From positions 186,001 to 250,000 of the forward strand of contig JABYQR010000020.1 in the NCBI GenBank assembly GCA_022592445.1: a DNA stretch of 64,000 nucleotides, read 5' to 3'. Each line of letters begins with the position of its first letter. Within the stretch, counting starts at the first letter, position 1. Source of the DNA: Cytidiella melzeri (taxonomy: Eukaryota > Basidiomycota > Agaricomycetes > Polyporales > Irpicaceae). Position numbers and translations under genes: made by a program. The notes beneath the pieces are model-generated. The model ran no database searches, was not told where the DNA came from, and saw nothing but the letters and a program-made list of their open reading frames with translations. Of this stretch, positions 11,326 through 24,011 are shown piece by piece.

Positions 11326-14250
11326 ATGGCACCGCGGAGACGACCTCAGTTTACACAAGAGAGCATAGAGCAGCAGCTACAACAAATACACTTGCTCGAT
11401 CCGTCCTCGACCTCCGAGAACCTTGAGCAGCTTGGTCCGATAATCAAGCAGATTCATTCAAACAGGCAGCAAGACGCTTACCTGCGGACAGTCAAGACTT
11501 TGATAGAGTCTAAGGACGCTGAAATTGAGACTATATGCGGCGACAACTACCAGGAATTCATCGGCTCCGTCTCGACGCTGTTCTCCATCAAGTCATACAC
11601 CAGTAACCTAAAGGAAACCATTAACACCTTGGATCAGAGTGTCGCTCAAGTGGGCCGGGGACTTGTGGAGAAGAAGCGAGCGTTGCTGCAATCCAAGAAG
11701 ACTGCCGCGAACCTGGATGAAGCCATCGATACCCTACAGTCATGCCTGCGGGTATTGGACGTCGTGAACCGGGTGGGAGACATGATAAAAGAAGGGAAAT
11801 ACTGGAGCGCGCTGAGGGTCTGTCCATTATTGTCTGTGTAAGTTGGTATGTCCAATTGAATAGTATTTTGCTTGCAGTCTCTTGAGGACATTGGAAACAT
11901 GCCCCCGACTTCACTGTCCCAGACGCCCTTGTTCCAGCATCTGTTATCCTCTCTTCCCTCTATGCGTCAACAAATCAAGGACGCTGTTACCGCGTCCATG
12001 AAACAGTGGCTGCTGGACATTCGTAATGTCAGCGCCGAGGTAGGGCAACTGGCATTAGAAGCCATGGACACGCGAACGAGACGCTGGCGTAGCCGCAGGG
12101 AGAAGGATCCCATGCTGAAATCTGCGCGTGTCGGCAGCGCGGTCGAAGTCGTGACTTACGAGAAAATTGAAAGTGAGTGATTGCTGGGTGTGAATTTATT
12201 CCCGCTCTTACATTATAATCGAAGACAACGTGTTGGATAACGAGAGGTTGCAAGTCGATTTTACCCCTCTTTATCAATGTATCCACATATACGGTGCGCT
12301 CGACGCTCTTGACGAAATACGAAAGTCCTATCAAGCAGACCGTAAAGTACGTCTCATTTACTAATCCACGAGCACGCTTTACTCATGAGCTGCTCTTAGG
12401 CACAATCTGACCTTATTATCCCGGATACGCTGTCACTCTCCAACCTTTTCTCTGTGACTCAGGAAATTGTCGGATTTTTTATCATCGAAACGCAGGTCCT
12501 GAACACAACTGGCAGTTTCCGGTCGGAGCGAGAAGTGGAAGAGCTGTGGGACGCGCTGCTGACTCGTTTGACCACGGTTGTGCAGAATGCGCTCACGAAA
12601 GAAAAGGAAGCCGACTCATTTTTGCGGGTGAAGGAAAGCCTGATGGGATTTGTTATGACACTCGAAGTACAATATCACCCTGTCTACCACTTTTGCAGTT
12701 GTACTCAAATTTGTTGCTTAGGCATACGCATACTCCACAATAAGTTTGCACGCATTCATCATGGTCCTATTCGAACGTTACGTGACTTTGCTGGAGAAAC
12801 AGTTTGGCAAAAGATTCGAAGACGTAAGTTTGACGAGTATCGCAGCGTGCTGAGTAATACTGACGCGATGGTCAGATTGTTTCACAAGACGAGTTGGTCC
12901 CAATGTATATCGAGAAGGCCAGCGAGCGGAGCAGCGTCATCGACACAGTATGGCTGCGCTCTCAAGAGCGCGATAGCTTGATCCAGTGCGTACATATGTC
13001 ACTCATTTGAGAACAATGTAACCGTCATGGCCTGGTAGGAGCAGCCTTCCACTCAATCTTCCGTGGTCACAAGGTTTCTACTTGTGCTGTCAAGACGTAA
13101 GCACACCTACTGGACATCTACATCTCTCAAGCTGACCGGCTGCACCAGATACGAAGCTTTGTGCAAAACTTCTACCAGTTTTTGGAAGGTGTCTCGCAGC
13201 ATCACCGCAACATCGATGATTTACTCAGCAAGGTTAGCACATCTCATGAGTTGCCTTTGAAATAACTCACTGATACGCATACAGTCTCTCGAAGGGCTAC
13301 TATCAAATTACATCAGTGAAAGTCTAGCAAGGCGGGCAGAAGCTACTTCCAACCTATCCCAAATCGTGCAAATCGTCTCAAACCTTGAGCATTTCGAGGT
13401 CGCGTGCACAGAACTCGAACGATCTCTGACCAATATTCGGTCCGAAACGCCCTTTTTTGTAACCCTCTACTTGTACTCAGACACCCACGCAGGTCTTCTC
13501 AGCGCGGAGGCGCAATCCGAGTGAACGCCACGAGGTCGTTCCAGACCACACTCGGCCGCGCGCTTGCAATGGTCAACAAGTCGATAAATAAGAAGCTGGA
13601 AGACTTTTTTGGGTTGTCAGAGTACGACTGGACTCCGGACACTACGGAGGACGGTCCGAGCATGTACCTGTACGAGCTCGTCAATTGGCTGACTACCGTC
13701 GTGGACACGCTTGTCATCAAGGAAGAATACAAGGAGGAGGCGTACCGCGGAGCTGTCAAGTACCTGGCGGACTGTTTGATGGTTTGTCTCTTCCTTTTTC
13801 CTAAGTAGAAATCACGCTAATGTCTCTCGTGTAGGACTTCTTGACTGGGAGGGACGTCCCAATGCTGAACGAAAACTTCGTGAAAAATATCCTTACCGAT
13901 GTCGACTTTCTCGATCAGGAGTTCCAGCGTAACGGACGCCCTCAGCTGATGTCAGCCTTCGCTGAGCTTCGAACGGCAAGTCGTACACTCGACACTTGCA
14001 AGATAGTGCTGACATTCTGGTGAAACAGATAACCTTCATGGTACTGAACAACGAGGTTCACCAGTTCCTCACGCCCGCTGTTCGACAGAACAATTACCCG
14101 AACGTGAAGCCGAAAAAGCTTCAGTCGCTACTGGAAAAACTCTCGCGATATGGGTCCCAGTGTCGAGATCAGCCTTCGAGAGAAAGAGGCGAGAGGCGCC
14201 GGAAGGAGGCAGAGGCAGTGGGCAAAATCTACCCAGGCGAGAACCGATAG
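11326..14250 (+). CDS. SEC15: Exocyst complex subunit SEC15
   Basis: Exocyst subunit that tethers secretory vesicles at the plasma membrane and binds the Rab GTPase Sec4. The N-terminus encodes MAPRRRPQFTQES, then a long helical region (QLGPIIKQIHSNRQQDAYL, DNYQEFIGSVSTLFSIKSY, DMIKEGKYWSALR). Middle exons carry SQTPLFQHLLSSLPSMRQQ, SAEVGQLALEAM and LLTRLTTVVQNALTKEKEA. C-terminal exons give FVQNFYQFLEGV, INKKLEDFFGLSEYDWTP, MYLYELVNWLTTVVDTLV, and VKPKKLQSLLEKLSRYG, the conserved C-terminal Sec15 signature. Several introns of 50-70 nt interrupt it. One donor (at about 13440) reads gtccga, weaker than usual. The protein ends KIYPGENR before TAG. The gene is complete and convergent with ARF1. 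Confidence 0.93.
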
Positions 14251-14602
14251 CGTTTCTGACCAGTTCGAAGATGTTCTGCATTCTCCACGGACACTATTGT
14301 ACTTATTGACTAGACCCGACAACCGGAATGTATTATATATGTCGGCCTTGCACATTTCATGTACGTAGGGTAGAAAAGAGCATTTAGGTGAAAACCTCCT
14401 GGGCTACGATTTCGATACAAAACAGCGAGGCAAAAGGAGGAGCTTCCAGACATAGACGACCGGACGGATAGGACAAAAAAACCATGAACATACGAGTGAA
14501 ATTTAACTGTAGCGGGACTAGGAACAACAACAAAGGATAGGGAGACGTCTTTGCCATCGTGACGGTCGTGATGTTCATGAAGACCGGAAAATGATCATGA
14601 AC
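14251..14602. other. Convergent 3' spacer SEC15/ARF1
   Basis: About 350 bp between two convergent stop codons. It should hold both 3' UTRs and polyadenylation sites. No open frame or hairpin terminator (none expected in fungi) was seen. Confidence 0.5.
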
Positions 14603-15442
<840 letters not shown>

Positions 15443-15630
15443 TGTGACGGATTTGTCTTGGGGAGTAAGGACAGATAAAACGGAGGGTAGAAAGTCGAGT
15501 GTAGGGTCGAGGTGGTAGACTTTGGTCTCGAGGAGCGTGAGGCAAGCGATGTTCGAACTTTGGGTCTCCGACTGAAACGCTGTGATGTGTTCTGGCCGCG
15601 GTAACTGCCTCATCTCGACCTTCAGCTCGT

Positions 15631-15640
15631 CCTTTATATA
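15631..15640 (-). promoter_or_regulatory. TATA box of ARF1
   Basis: The minus strand reads TATATAAAGG about 190 nt upstream of the ARF1 ATG. It is a good TATA consensus. The distance implies a 5' leader of roughly 150 nt or a 5'-UTR intron. Positional inference only. Confidence 0.5.
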
Positions 15641-15642
15641 CC

Positions 15643-16383
15643 CTTGCTCCCGAACGATGCACATATTGAGGACAACACATGCTGTGACCCTTTGAGAGGA
15701 CGAGCGGTATGGTACGCAGCTCGTATACGTGGCTGCGATATGTTTACTGCGACATGCGCAGTCAGAGAACTGACGTGTCTACGATATGTCAGTACTAGGC
15801 TTTTGCGTTGCGAGCACTCTTGTGCACCTATCGGCGTGGGTCCCCTCTATTGCGCTATATGACTGACTCGTGGCGCACAGTGTCCGCCTTGCAAACGTTC
15901 CAGTGCTGCTGTGTGAGTACCCTCTACATATCTAGTGGATCGTCCTTCAGCTCATTAACAACACTGTGCAGGGTCATCATCTCCATACAGACGATCATAG
16001 CAGATAAGGCTATGACTTGTCCTGCTCAACAAAGGCGGTAATGGGAGAAATGATTCTGTGAATTGCGACTTGTTAGGTTGTCCGCCTCGCCTCCGAAGAG
16101 CTGCCGTCGTCGATCTGCTGCATTGCGCTATCCAGTGAACAATTTCTTCAACTCAGCGTATTTTATTTTGAGCTTTCAAATATCATTCGTCCATCGAATC
16201 AACCGTAGACGTTACTCATTGAGGTATGTAGCATATAACCAGGACGCGTTGTTGTGCCTTGTTTGTCCCCAGATTAGGTGCAGAGATATACATCGATACT
16301 GTAACGCGAGTCAGATCGAAATATTCAACAAATAAGCCAGGATAATAACGAGGCAGTTGACCACCACCACACAACCGCGCAGC
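15643..16383. other. Divergent promoter region ARF1/GLN4
   Basis: About 740 bp upstream of both genes, without a supported gene. The part next to GLN4 has an A/T-rich stretch around 16140-16220. No repeat or structural RNA recognised. Confidence 0.5.
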
Positions 16384-19184
16384 ATGCCCGCAAAGGCAGC
16401 AAGTTCTCCAGAGACCGCAGAGCTCATTGAACTCTTCAAGTCCATCGGTCTGACTCAATCGAAGGCGGCAGAGGCAGCAAAGAGTACAAAAAGCGCTGCT
16501 ACGCTCAAGGATATCATTGAGCAGAAGCAGTTGGCAGGCAAGGACCTCGATGAAAAGACCAGCGTGCTACTAGCTTCTGTGGCAGTTCAAAGCTCGAAAC
16601 TAGAAGATGGAGAGCGTGAATACGCGGTGGATGCCATTCTAGATGGCCGACTGAAGAGCACAGACCAGGTATCAGGTTAGTGAATACTGTGATTAGCTTG
16701 AGACAGCGCTGAAGCTGGGTTATAGCCGCGGTCAAGTATTTGGAAGCCCATAAAGTGCCTGTTGAACAGGCAGACTTTGATAAGCAGTGCGGAGTTGGTC
16801 AGTACGCCTTCACACCATACCACGACAGTCACTCATCTCTCGCAGGATATAGCATCACCGCGAACGAGCTCGCTGCTCAAGTATCGGACTACCTGGCATC
16901 CATTGCAGTCTCAGGATGGTCCAACTTGGGAGCTGTGATTGGGTCACTCAAGAGCACTGATCTTCGGTGGGCAAACCCGCTCGAACTCAAGAATGCTGTA
17001 GAAGCCGCGTTCACCGACAAGTTTGGTGCGAAGGAGGCAGCCAAGCCAAAAGGCAAGGTATGCACACAGTCAACACATCTCTCAGAATGTTGTATTCTGA
17101 CACCAAGGCCTTGCCTCTCAGGAGCCCAAGATGGAGCGCGCTACAAAGGTATCCGCCGTATCGGAAAGTGCTAATTCTACCGCCTCATCGTCAAAATCGG
17201 TCTTCACAGAGGGCTTCCTAGGCCGTCTACATAAACCCGGCGGTAACCCCCAGCTCCACTCTTACCTTCGACACCAGCATCTTGCGGCAACTGGCGGTAA
17301 TGTGTACACGCGATTCCCTCCTGAACCCAACGGTTTTCTACACATCGGTCACTCGAAAGCGATCTTCGTCAACTTTGGCTACGCTGCGCATCACAACGGC
17401 AAGTGCTACTTGCGATATGATGATACGAACCCTGAAGCAGAAGAGGCTCGGTATTTCGAGAGCATCTTGGAGACGGTCAGGTGGCTTGGATTTGAGCCTT
17501 GGAAGATCACATATTCCAGCGACTATTTCCAGCAGCTGTATGAGCTTGCTGTTGAGTTGATTCGACGAGACAAGGCGTATATATGCCACTGCACTGGTGA
17601 GTACACTCCGCAGCTTAGTGATATATGATCTCATTACTTAATTATAGGTGATGAGATATACGCAAATCGAGGTGGTGACGAAAGAGGACCCAGAAAGGCT
17701 TGTGTGCATCGCACGCGACCGGTCTCGGAGTCGTTGGCAGAGTTCGAGAAGATGAAGACAGGCGGTTACAAACCCGGAGAAGCCATCTTACGCATGAAAC
17801 AGGACCTCGAGTCAGGAAACACAATGATGTGGGACCTGGTTGCGTATCGAGTGCTCAACGCACCACATCATCGTACCCATGATAAGTGGAAAATTTACCC
17901 AACGTATGACTTCACCCATTGCTTGGTGGACAGCTTTGAGAACATATCGTAAGCTCTAGCCCTAGTCTCTTTGGCGAAAAATAACTTACGTGACTATGCA
18001 GACATTCATTATGCACAACCGAGTTCATCGCCTCCCGTGAATCGTATGAATGGCTCTGCGACGCTCTAGAGGTTTACAAGCCTCGCCAGTCCGAGTATGG
18101 ACGACTCAATGTGACCGGAACGATCATGTCGAAACGTAAAATTTTGCAGCTCGTCAAGGAAGGTCATGTGAATGGCTGGGACGATCCTCGCTTGTACACT
18201 CTCATTGCTCTTCGAAGGCGCGGCGTACCACCGGGTGCGATCCTTTCTTTCGTCAGCTCGCTAGGTGTCTCGACCGCTGCGTCCAACATCCAGGCCGTAC
18301 GTTTCGAGCAGACTGTCAGACAGTATCTTGAGAATACCGCTCCTCGACTTCTCATGGTTCTCCGCCCTTTAAAAGTCATCATCGAGAATGTTCCTGAAGA
18401 GTACATCCTCGAGATCGAAAAACCGCTGCATCCAAAGATCCCTGAGCTTGGAACCTCCAGGATCCCTTTCACACGCACCCTCTACATCGACAAGGACGAC
18501 TTCCGCCTGCAAGACTCCGCTGACTACTTTCGCCTCGCTCCAGGCAAGACCGTCGGTCTCTTCCAGGCACCCTTCCCCATGACCTGCGTATCATACAAGA
18601 CAGATCCCACCACAGGCGAAGTCATCGAGCTCACGTGCAAACTGGAAAACGAAGGCGAGGCGTCCAAGAAGAAACCCAAGGCGTTCATCCAATGGGTCGC
18701 CGAACACGCCCCCTCCGGCAGCCCCGTCAAAGTGGACGAAACTCGCGTTTTCTATCAGCTGTTCAAGAGTGATAACCCCGCGGCCGCCCAGCCTGACTTC
18801 AAAGCGGACATCAACCCCGACAGCTTGGAAGTCGTCAAGGGTGCCATGGTGGAAACAGGGTTTTGGGCACTTGCCAAGCGGTCTTACGACGACGCGAGAG
18901 CAGAGAGCAAGACACGTACCGAGGAGGAGTTGAAGACGTCTGAGCAGAACATTGGACACGCTGATCCGGCGGATGATACGCCAAAGGCGACGAGTGAGCA
19001 GCTCGTCGGTAAAGAGGTCATCCGATTCCAGGGCTTGCGAGTGGCGTACTTTGCGGTCGACAAGGACTCGGAGCTGGCGTGTTTGAACGAGGCTGCGGGT
19101 GTGGAGGCTGGCAGGAAAAAGGGCGATTTCCTTGTGCTGAACCGTATCGTCAGTCTGAAAGAGGATTCTGGCAAAGCTGCATAG
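16384..19184 (+). CDS. GLN4: Cytosolic glutaminyl-tRNA synthetase
   Basis: Class I aminoacyl-tRNA synthetase that charges tRNA-Gln in the cytosol. It begins [14 protein letters not shown] with the eukaryote-specific N-terminal domain ([47 protein letters not shown]). A linker leads to the catalytic domain, with the ATP-binding HIGH motif in [17 protein letters not shown]. Then come [21 protein letters not shown] and [13 protein letters not shown], and the second ATP motif appears as [10 protein letters not shown] in place of KMSKS. The C-terminal beta-barrel anticodon domain includes [30 protein letters not shown] and [17 protein letters not shown]. The total is roughly 800 residues, normal for fungal GlnRS. 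The ATG at 16384 is used because the in-frame extension upstream lacks an ATG. The large 3' exon (about 18111 to the stop) is uninterrupted. Confidence 0.95.
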
Positions 19185-19477
19185 TTTGAATTATTGTAGA
19201 GATGCATAGGAGATCAACAAGAGTAAAGGCTGTTCTTGTGAAGGTGATGCGGGGCGTATCTGATACGTGCGTAGGATGAGGCTCTTCACTGGAACGGCAA
19301 ACACTCACTCTGTACGGTTCGCATCGCATGTGTGCGTACTGGGGTGTCTGCATACTTGCGGCAGCCTGTTTGTTTCGTGCTCTCAGTCAGAAGTACAGCC
19401 CGTAGGTGTATGACAGGTGTATCTAGCGGCGTAATAGTACCATGAATATTGCAGAACTTGAACAGTGATATATATAA

Positions 19478-19911
19478 TTAGGAAGGGCTGTTGAGCGTAT
19501 TGTCCAATTTCACGCGCGAAAAGTCGAGAAGAAACAGTCGCCTTTTCGCCAAAGCTAGCCTCACCCGGCCCCCGTGCCAGCGACCGTGAGGAATTAGGTG
19601 TCCATCTGGAATACACAAAACCCTTCGACCTTGTTGCTCGTCTACCACCCACTTTCCGTCGTCAGATTTATAGCATGGCGCCTCTGAGCTAGCGACGGGG
19701 GTGTCCTTTGCCATTTGCAAAACACTGCGGCATCCTCGTGTGTCACTAGCAAACATGTATTTACTTGCTTGTGGTCTGTCCACCAGCGCAACGAGATGTT
19801 GTAGCCTAGTAGTATTAGTGCATATGCACAACGTTTTCAAGTTGGCCATCACTGGGTCCAAGTTGAGCACCGAGCGTTCAGTACTTTGCCGGCGGTCCTC
19901 AATACATAATG
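19478..19911 (-). pseudogene. Possible fragment of a WD40-type C-terminal module
   Basis: An open minus-strand stretch ends with DGKWVVDEQQGRRVLCIPD, then HGRWHGGRVRLALAKRRL and LFLLDFSRV. This resembles the terminal repeat commonly seen at the C-termini of Agaricomycete NACHT/WD40 or WD40 proteins (DGW...RRVLWIP...LDFS). The upstream half (FASDTRGCRSVLQMAK, SEAPCYKSDDGK) fits less well. No start, no upstream repeats and no splice-linked exons were found. The end towards 19912 abuts the duplicated CPSF2 block. It is probably a truncated relic, but the resemblance is weak and it could be chance. Confidence 0.25.
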
Positions 19912-19995
19912 TGTACACATGTACAGGATTACCTGCAAACTCTGACTCATAAGCACAACAAGAGAATTCTCATATTGTCCAAATTATACACAACA

Positions 19996-22306
19996 CTACG
20001 CCGCCACCAACGCATGCAGGTGGTAGACCTCCCTGCACACAACATAGTAAACATCCGAAACCGGGCCCTCCAGATCCACCATGGCCCGGGCAGTCTTCTT
20101 GACCGCAATCGAGTCCTCCAACGAATCGGGCATACCACCTCGTCTCGCCGCAGCCCCACAAATCAAGACTCCCTCACCAATCAGCTCAGCTTGCACGCCG
20201 ACTGTAGCGAGTCGTGTCTTGAGCGCTGTCAGTTTGGGCTCGCCGATTGGTGTCGATTGAGGGTGCGACATCCTAGGCCTGGCGCCGAGCATGCGACCGC
20301 GAACTGCACGCTTCGAGCGTGACTCGTGAGCTGCCGAAGCGGATACGGGCTCGAAAATTGGGATGGTGTTGGTGGCGATGGTGGCGATACGTCCTGTAAC
20401 ATGACCGACTTCGTTATCCTCGAACTAGAAGGGTTGTGATTAGATCATGCAATTATGACAGTATCGTGTTGCTGGAAAATACATGCTCTCGACATTTTGA
20501 TAGACGCAAGCAGCTCGTCACTCAACGAGATTGAGAAGCTGTTGGTGTGTTGACCGATCTGGATGCGTTCTCCTTGCGCAGGAGCGTAAATATCCTTCGT
20601 CATTGCTCGGATACCCGAACAACTGTCCATGAGATGATCTGTCGCACCGGCAGGAGCGTAAACAATGATCTGCATCAACAGTAAGTCACTTGGCATACAC
20701 AAGTTGTGGATAAGCGAATAATTACCATCATCCTCGGGTTGACCTGGGGCACGATGGTCTTCACCGCGCGACCATCATTCAGACTTTCCACGTCTACGAA
20801 CAGTAAGCGGCATGCGAGTTGAACCTCAGCGACTGTCGTGATAAATTTTGAAGGTGGCTCTTGCGGTTGTTTCTGCGCAATTGAGATGCATAACGCCTTC
20901 CAACCTGACGTTATTCCCAATCTTGCCCCGATCCCGCTTGTACTCTTCCCTCTGTTGATTATTCCACCTCCCAAATAGTGTCCGTCCCAGCGTAACCTCC
21001 TCACCTCGTCCCGTCAGCAAGACGACGCTGGTCTCCGTCTGGGCAAAGTCTGCGAAAATCGCGCGCGACGCGCCGTGCGGCAGAGACGCAGGGATTGCCA
21101 AGATGAGTTTGGGATCCTGGGAGGCATACCGGTGGGTGAGTGCAGCTGGGGTCGGAAAAAGATATTTTAGGAATCTGTACACGCGGTATATGTTGAAGGT
21201 GATTCGAGAGAAGACAGAGTAGGTAGCTCACGGAAACCTCAGCGCAAAGTTCGACAGCAAACATATCGGGTCCCGTCCCGGTGCCGCTCTCGTATGTGGT
21301 TCTTGTCAACGGCGTACAGGATTGTGGTGCCGACGAGAGTGTGTCCGGCATTGAAGGGCATAATCGTCAAGCCTTGGCATTTTTCTGGAAGAGACGCAGA
21401 GAGAAGTTAGTGAGGCAGAGAGCTGTGAAGCGAGGGGAGGGTGTACCTTGAAGATGGCAGGGTTGCGAGAACCGCAACACCGTAATCGAGGCGAACGCCT
21501 CGTGCACTTCCTGCACACTCGCCACATACTTTTTCTTCTCCTATTTAGTATCCGCTACAGGGTCGGGCGTAGGTGATTTGGTCTTACCCGATCGGCCATC
21601 TTCACTTCTTTGTGGTCAGCGTCCTCGTCACCTTGCGCGAGGGACTCCTCTCCCTACTCCTCCATCTCTTGAGGAGGTGTAGAGGGGGAGAAAGAGGAGG
21701 AAGATGGTGGATCTTTGTCAATAGCCTCTTGCGCACGTACGCCCTCGACGTCCTACGTAGCCGCCACGCGCGCCATGGCTTGCACCGGCCACGTAGTGTA
21801 CGCAGGGGCTGTGAGACCCCAGTGGGCATACGCATATGCGTAAAGTCCGGAATGTGCGAGGTCTCCATGGGAGAGAAGAACGAGGTCTATGGAGGAAGCG
21901 TTTCTGAATGAAAGGGGTCAGTAATGAGGTCATATGAGCGGAGACGACGCACAGGTGTGAGCTCGTATATAAACCACAACTGGATGTTTACTGTGAACAC
22001 TCAGAGACAAAGAAGGCAACGCATGCTAAGAAACCGATAGCACTGCGTACACGCCATTCCAACAAGAAGGAAAGGTTCAAACATCAAACAGAAAAATATA
22101 GTACACACTTTCTCAATCCCCGGCAGTACTCCCACCCATACACCCCCGCCGGCCTCCTCTCCTCCCCCCAGTCCACCTCTTCCATCTCCGGACAGCAGTC
22201 TGGCAAGCCACAGTCCAGCAGGATGCGCACGTCTTCGACTTGGAGGAGGTGCGCGAGAGGCATTATGCGTTATGCGTGAAGACCGAGCTGCGGTGAAGGT
22301 GGTCAT
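19996..22306 (-). pseudogene. CPSF2/CFT2 pseudogene (internally deleted duplicate)
   Basis: A degenerate copy of the CPSF2 gene found intact at 34082-37612. Homology runs from the start (ATG at 22304-22306) to the same C-terminal HALVAA stop. It also reaches beyond both ends: about 80 bp upstream, and about 80 bp downstream to near 19912. Exon 1 carries indels that shift frame soon after the ATG. The metallo-beta-lactamase region has lost pieces matching about 36011-36182 and about 36204-36523 of the intact gene, plus a 27-bp loss. The entire acidic-linker exon with its flanking intron (about 34965-35645 of the intact gene) is missing. The fusion there runs into a stop after FKIYHDSR. The 3' third (ARPRMSHPQS onward) is still open and well conserved. 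It cannot encode a working factor. Transcription, if any, is unknown. Confidence 0.9.
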
Positions 22307-23480
22307 GGCCCTCTTGCGCTTTGTGGTTGGAAAGTTGGAAATGTAAGGATGCAGGGTGTGGCGAAAGTTGTCAGAGCAGCATGAAGCAACAATCTAACGT
22401 AGTGCAACTGCGCGTTATGCTGGTGGATGCACGAAACTTGAAGCAAGAGTGTTTCAGCTGTCTCACGACTGCCATTGTCACACATGCAACAGGACTTGCC
22501 CAACATGTCAATGTACGTTGGGCTGAATGCTACTTTATAGCCGCCGCCTACAAGGTGAAGACGCAATGTGCAAGTCTCGGTGTGCAGCTCGCGAGAAGAC
22601 GAGTAGTGTATATTATTAAGCACTGTATTGTGATATTTCAGTTAGTACTGTATGTGCAAAGAGCGTTGAACTCGTACCATATATTATACAAGATAAGAGC
22701 ATTAGCGCTAGGATAACAGGCCCAAGCTCGAGCATGGTGTAGCAAGCAAGGGAGCCCATGGCAGACGGATATAAGAATGTGACGAAGGTAAGAGTGTTGC
22801 TTAGTACAGTGTAGTCGCTGTGAGCATAAGAAGACTGACCGCCATATTTTCTCTGCTGTCACCCGACGAAAAAATGCACCATCGTACGATCTCTTGACAA
22901 CAACGCTAGTGGCCTCAGATTGCGATTGAGGTACGACGAGGCGGGGGCGGTGAATCCTGAGTGTGGTGAGACATGGTGGAGCAAAGTGATCGCAGGCCGA
23001 CGCGCGGCTATGTCCCTGACCAGATCGGACCTCGGACCTCCGGGACCTGTTATGTCCCCTCAGAATTTCGGTCCTCGGCGGAAATTTTGGCCTTTATATC
23101 CCCAAAAATTTCGGACGTACCGCCTTCAAAAGGTCGATTTATGTCCGGCGCCTAATATGAGCTCTCTGAGAGCATTCCGGGGGCCTAGTAATCTAATCTA
23201 CTCTTTCTTCGAGCGCCTCCGCTTCAATTTGTACCCTTGCAACCTTCTACAATGTATGCTACTCGAAGCCTACACAGCCCTGCACATCTTTTCCCTAACC
23301 TTTCGACCGAGCTTCCCTGACCTCGCAGGAGATTTTTTTGAACACCCGAGCATTTTCGCGGTGCTACACAGAGGTTTCGCACTTTGTGCATTGCCACCCC
23401 CACCCACCTCTCTTCCCAACCACATCTCGCTGGTCCAGTGAGTATACTTCAACAATTTGTGCTTCGTCTAACTGTCTTCA
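22307..23480. other. Intergenic between CPSF2 pseudogene and retroelement cluster
   Basis: About 1.2 kb. The first 80-90 bp continue the homology with sequence upstream of intact CPSF2. A 173-codon plus-strand frame (22920-23441) has biased, repeat-like composition and no domain. Around 23020-23150 the DNA contains repeated GGACCT/CGGACCT words and AAATTT blocks that look like part of an unidentified repeat. No supported gene. Confidence 0.45.
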
Positions 23481-24011
23481 TGTTAAAACTATATAATATA
23501 ATATGATATGATATATAGTTTCCCACGCCTTATTACAAGGACGCTTTAAGGTAGCAGAGTTCCCACATTCTTAGTATGGGAATTATGCAGCCGTATATGG
23601 AAACTCTAGTAGTAACCATCACATTAGCTGAGACGTACAGATATGGGTTGTAGTAGTACTATACATATATGTACGCCTGTGTTCTAGTAGCATAGGAAAT
23701 GACATGGAAAGCACGTAGTACAACTCCAGAGGATGCCTAAAGCATACATCTGAGGACAAGTACTAGCATGAGTCATTTACTCATTATGTACGCCTCTGGT
23801 ACAAGTGCTGAGCCTAGTCATACAATGAGTCATGCATGAGTCATGCACTTAGTAATACAGTAGAATAGCTGAAGTAGACATGTATAGTAGCCGCTTACAT
23901 AAGTAGATACAGACATGTATATAAGCAGAGCTGCTGAAGCAGCAAGAATAATAAGACTCATCTTCGAAGCTTAACAGCCTCTACCCCTCGCACACATATT
24001 CCACTTTGTTA
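23481..24011 (-). repeat. Left copy of inverted LTR-like repeat
   Basis: Contains the LTR-like core 23481-23976 (TGTTAAAACT at one end, CTTAACA at the other) plus a 35-bp extension to CACTTTGTTA. Read on the minus strand the extension gives a pol C-terminus (NKVEYVCEG, stop), then a purine tract GAGGGGTAGAGG directly before TGTTAAGC. This places a 3' LTR on the minus strand. A TATATAAG on the plus strand (about 23919) argues for the opposite polarity, so orientation is not certain. Confidence 0.75.

Noticed and set aside
22920..23441. 173-codon plus-strand open frame
   Set aside because: Composition follows a repeat-like nucleotide pattern, there is no recognisable domain, and it lies in transposon-rich DNA.
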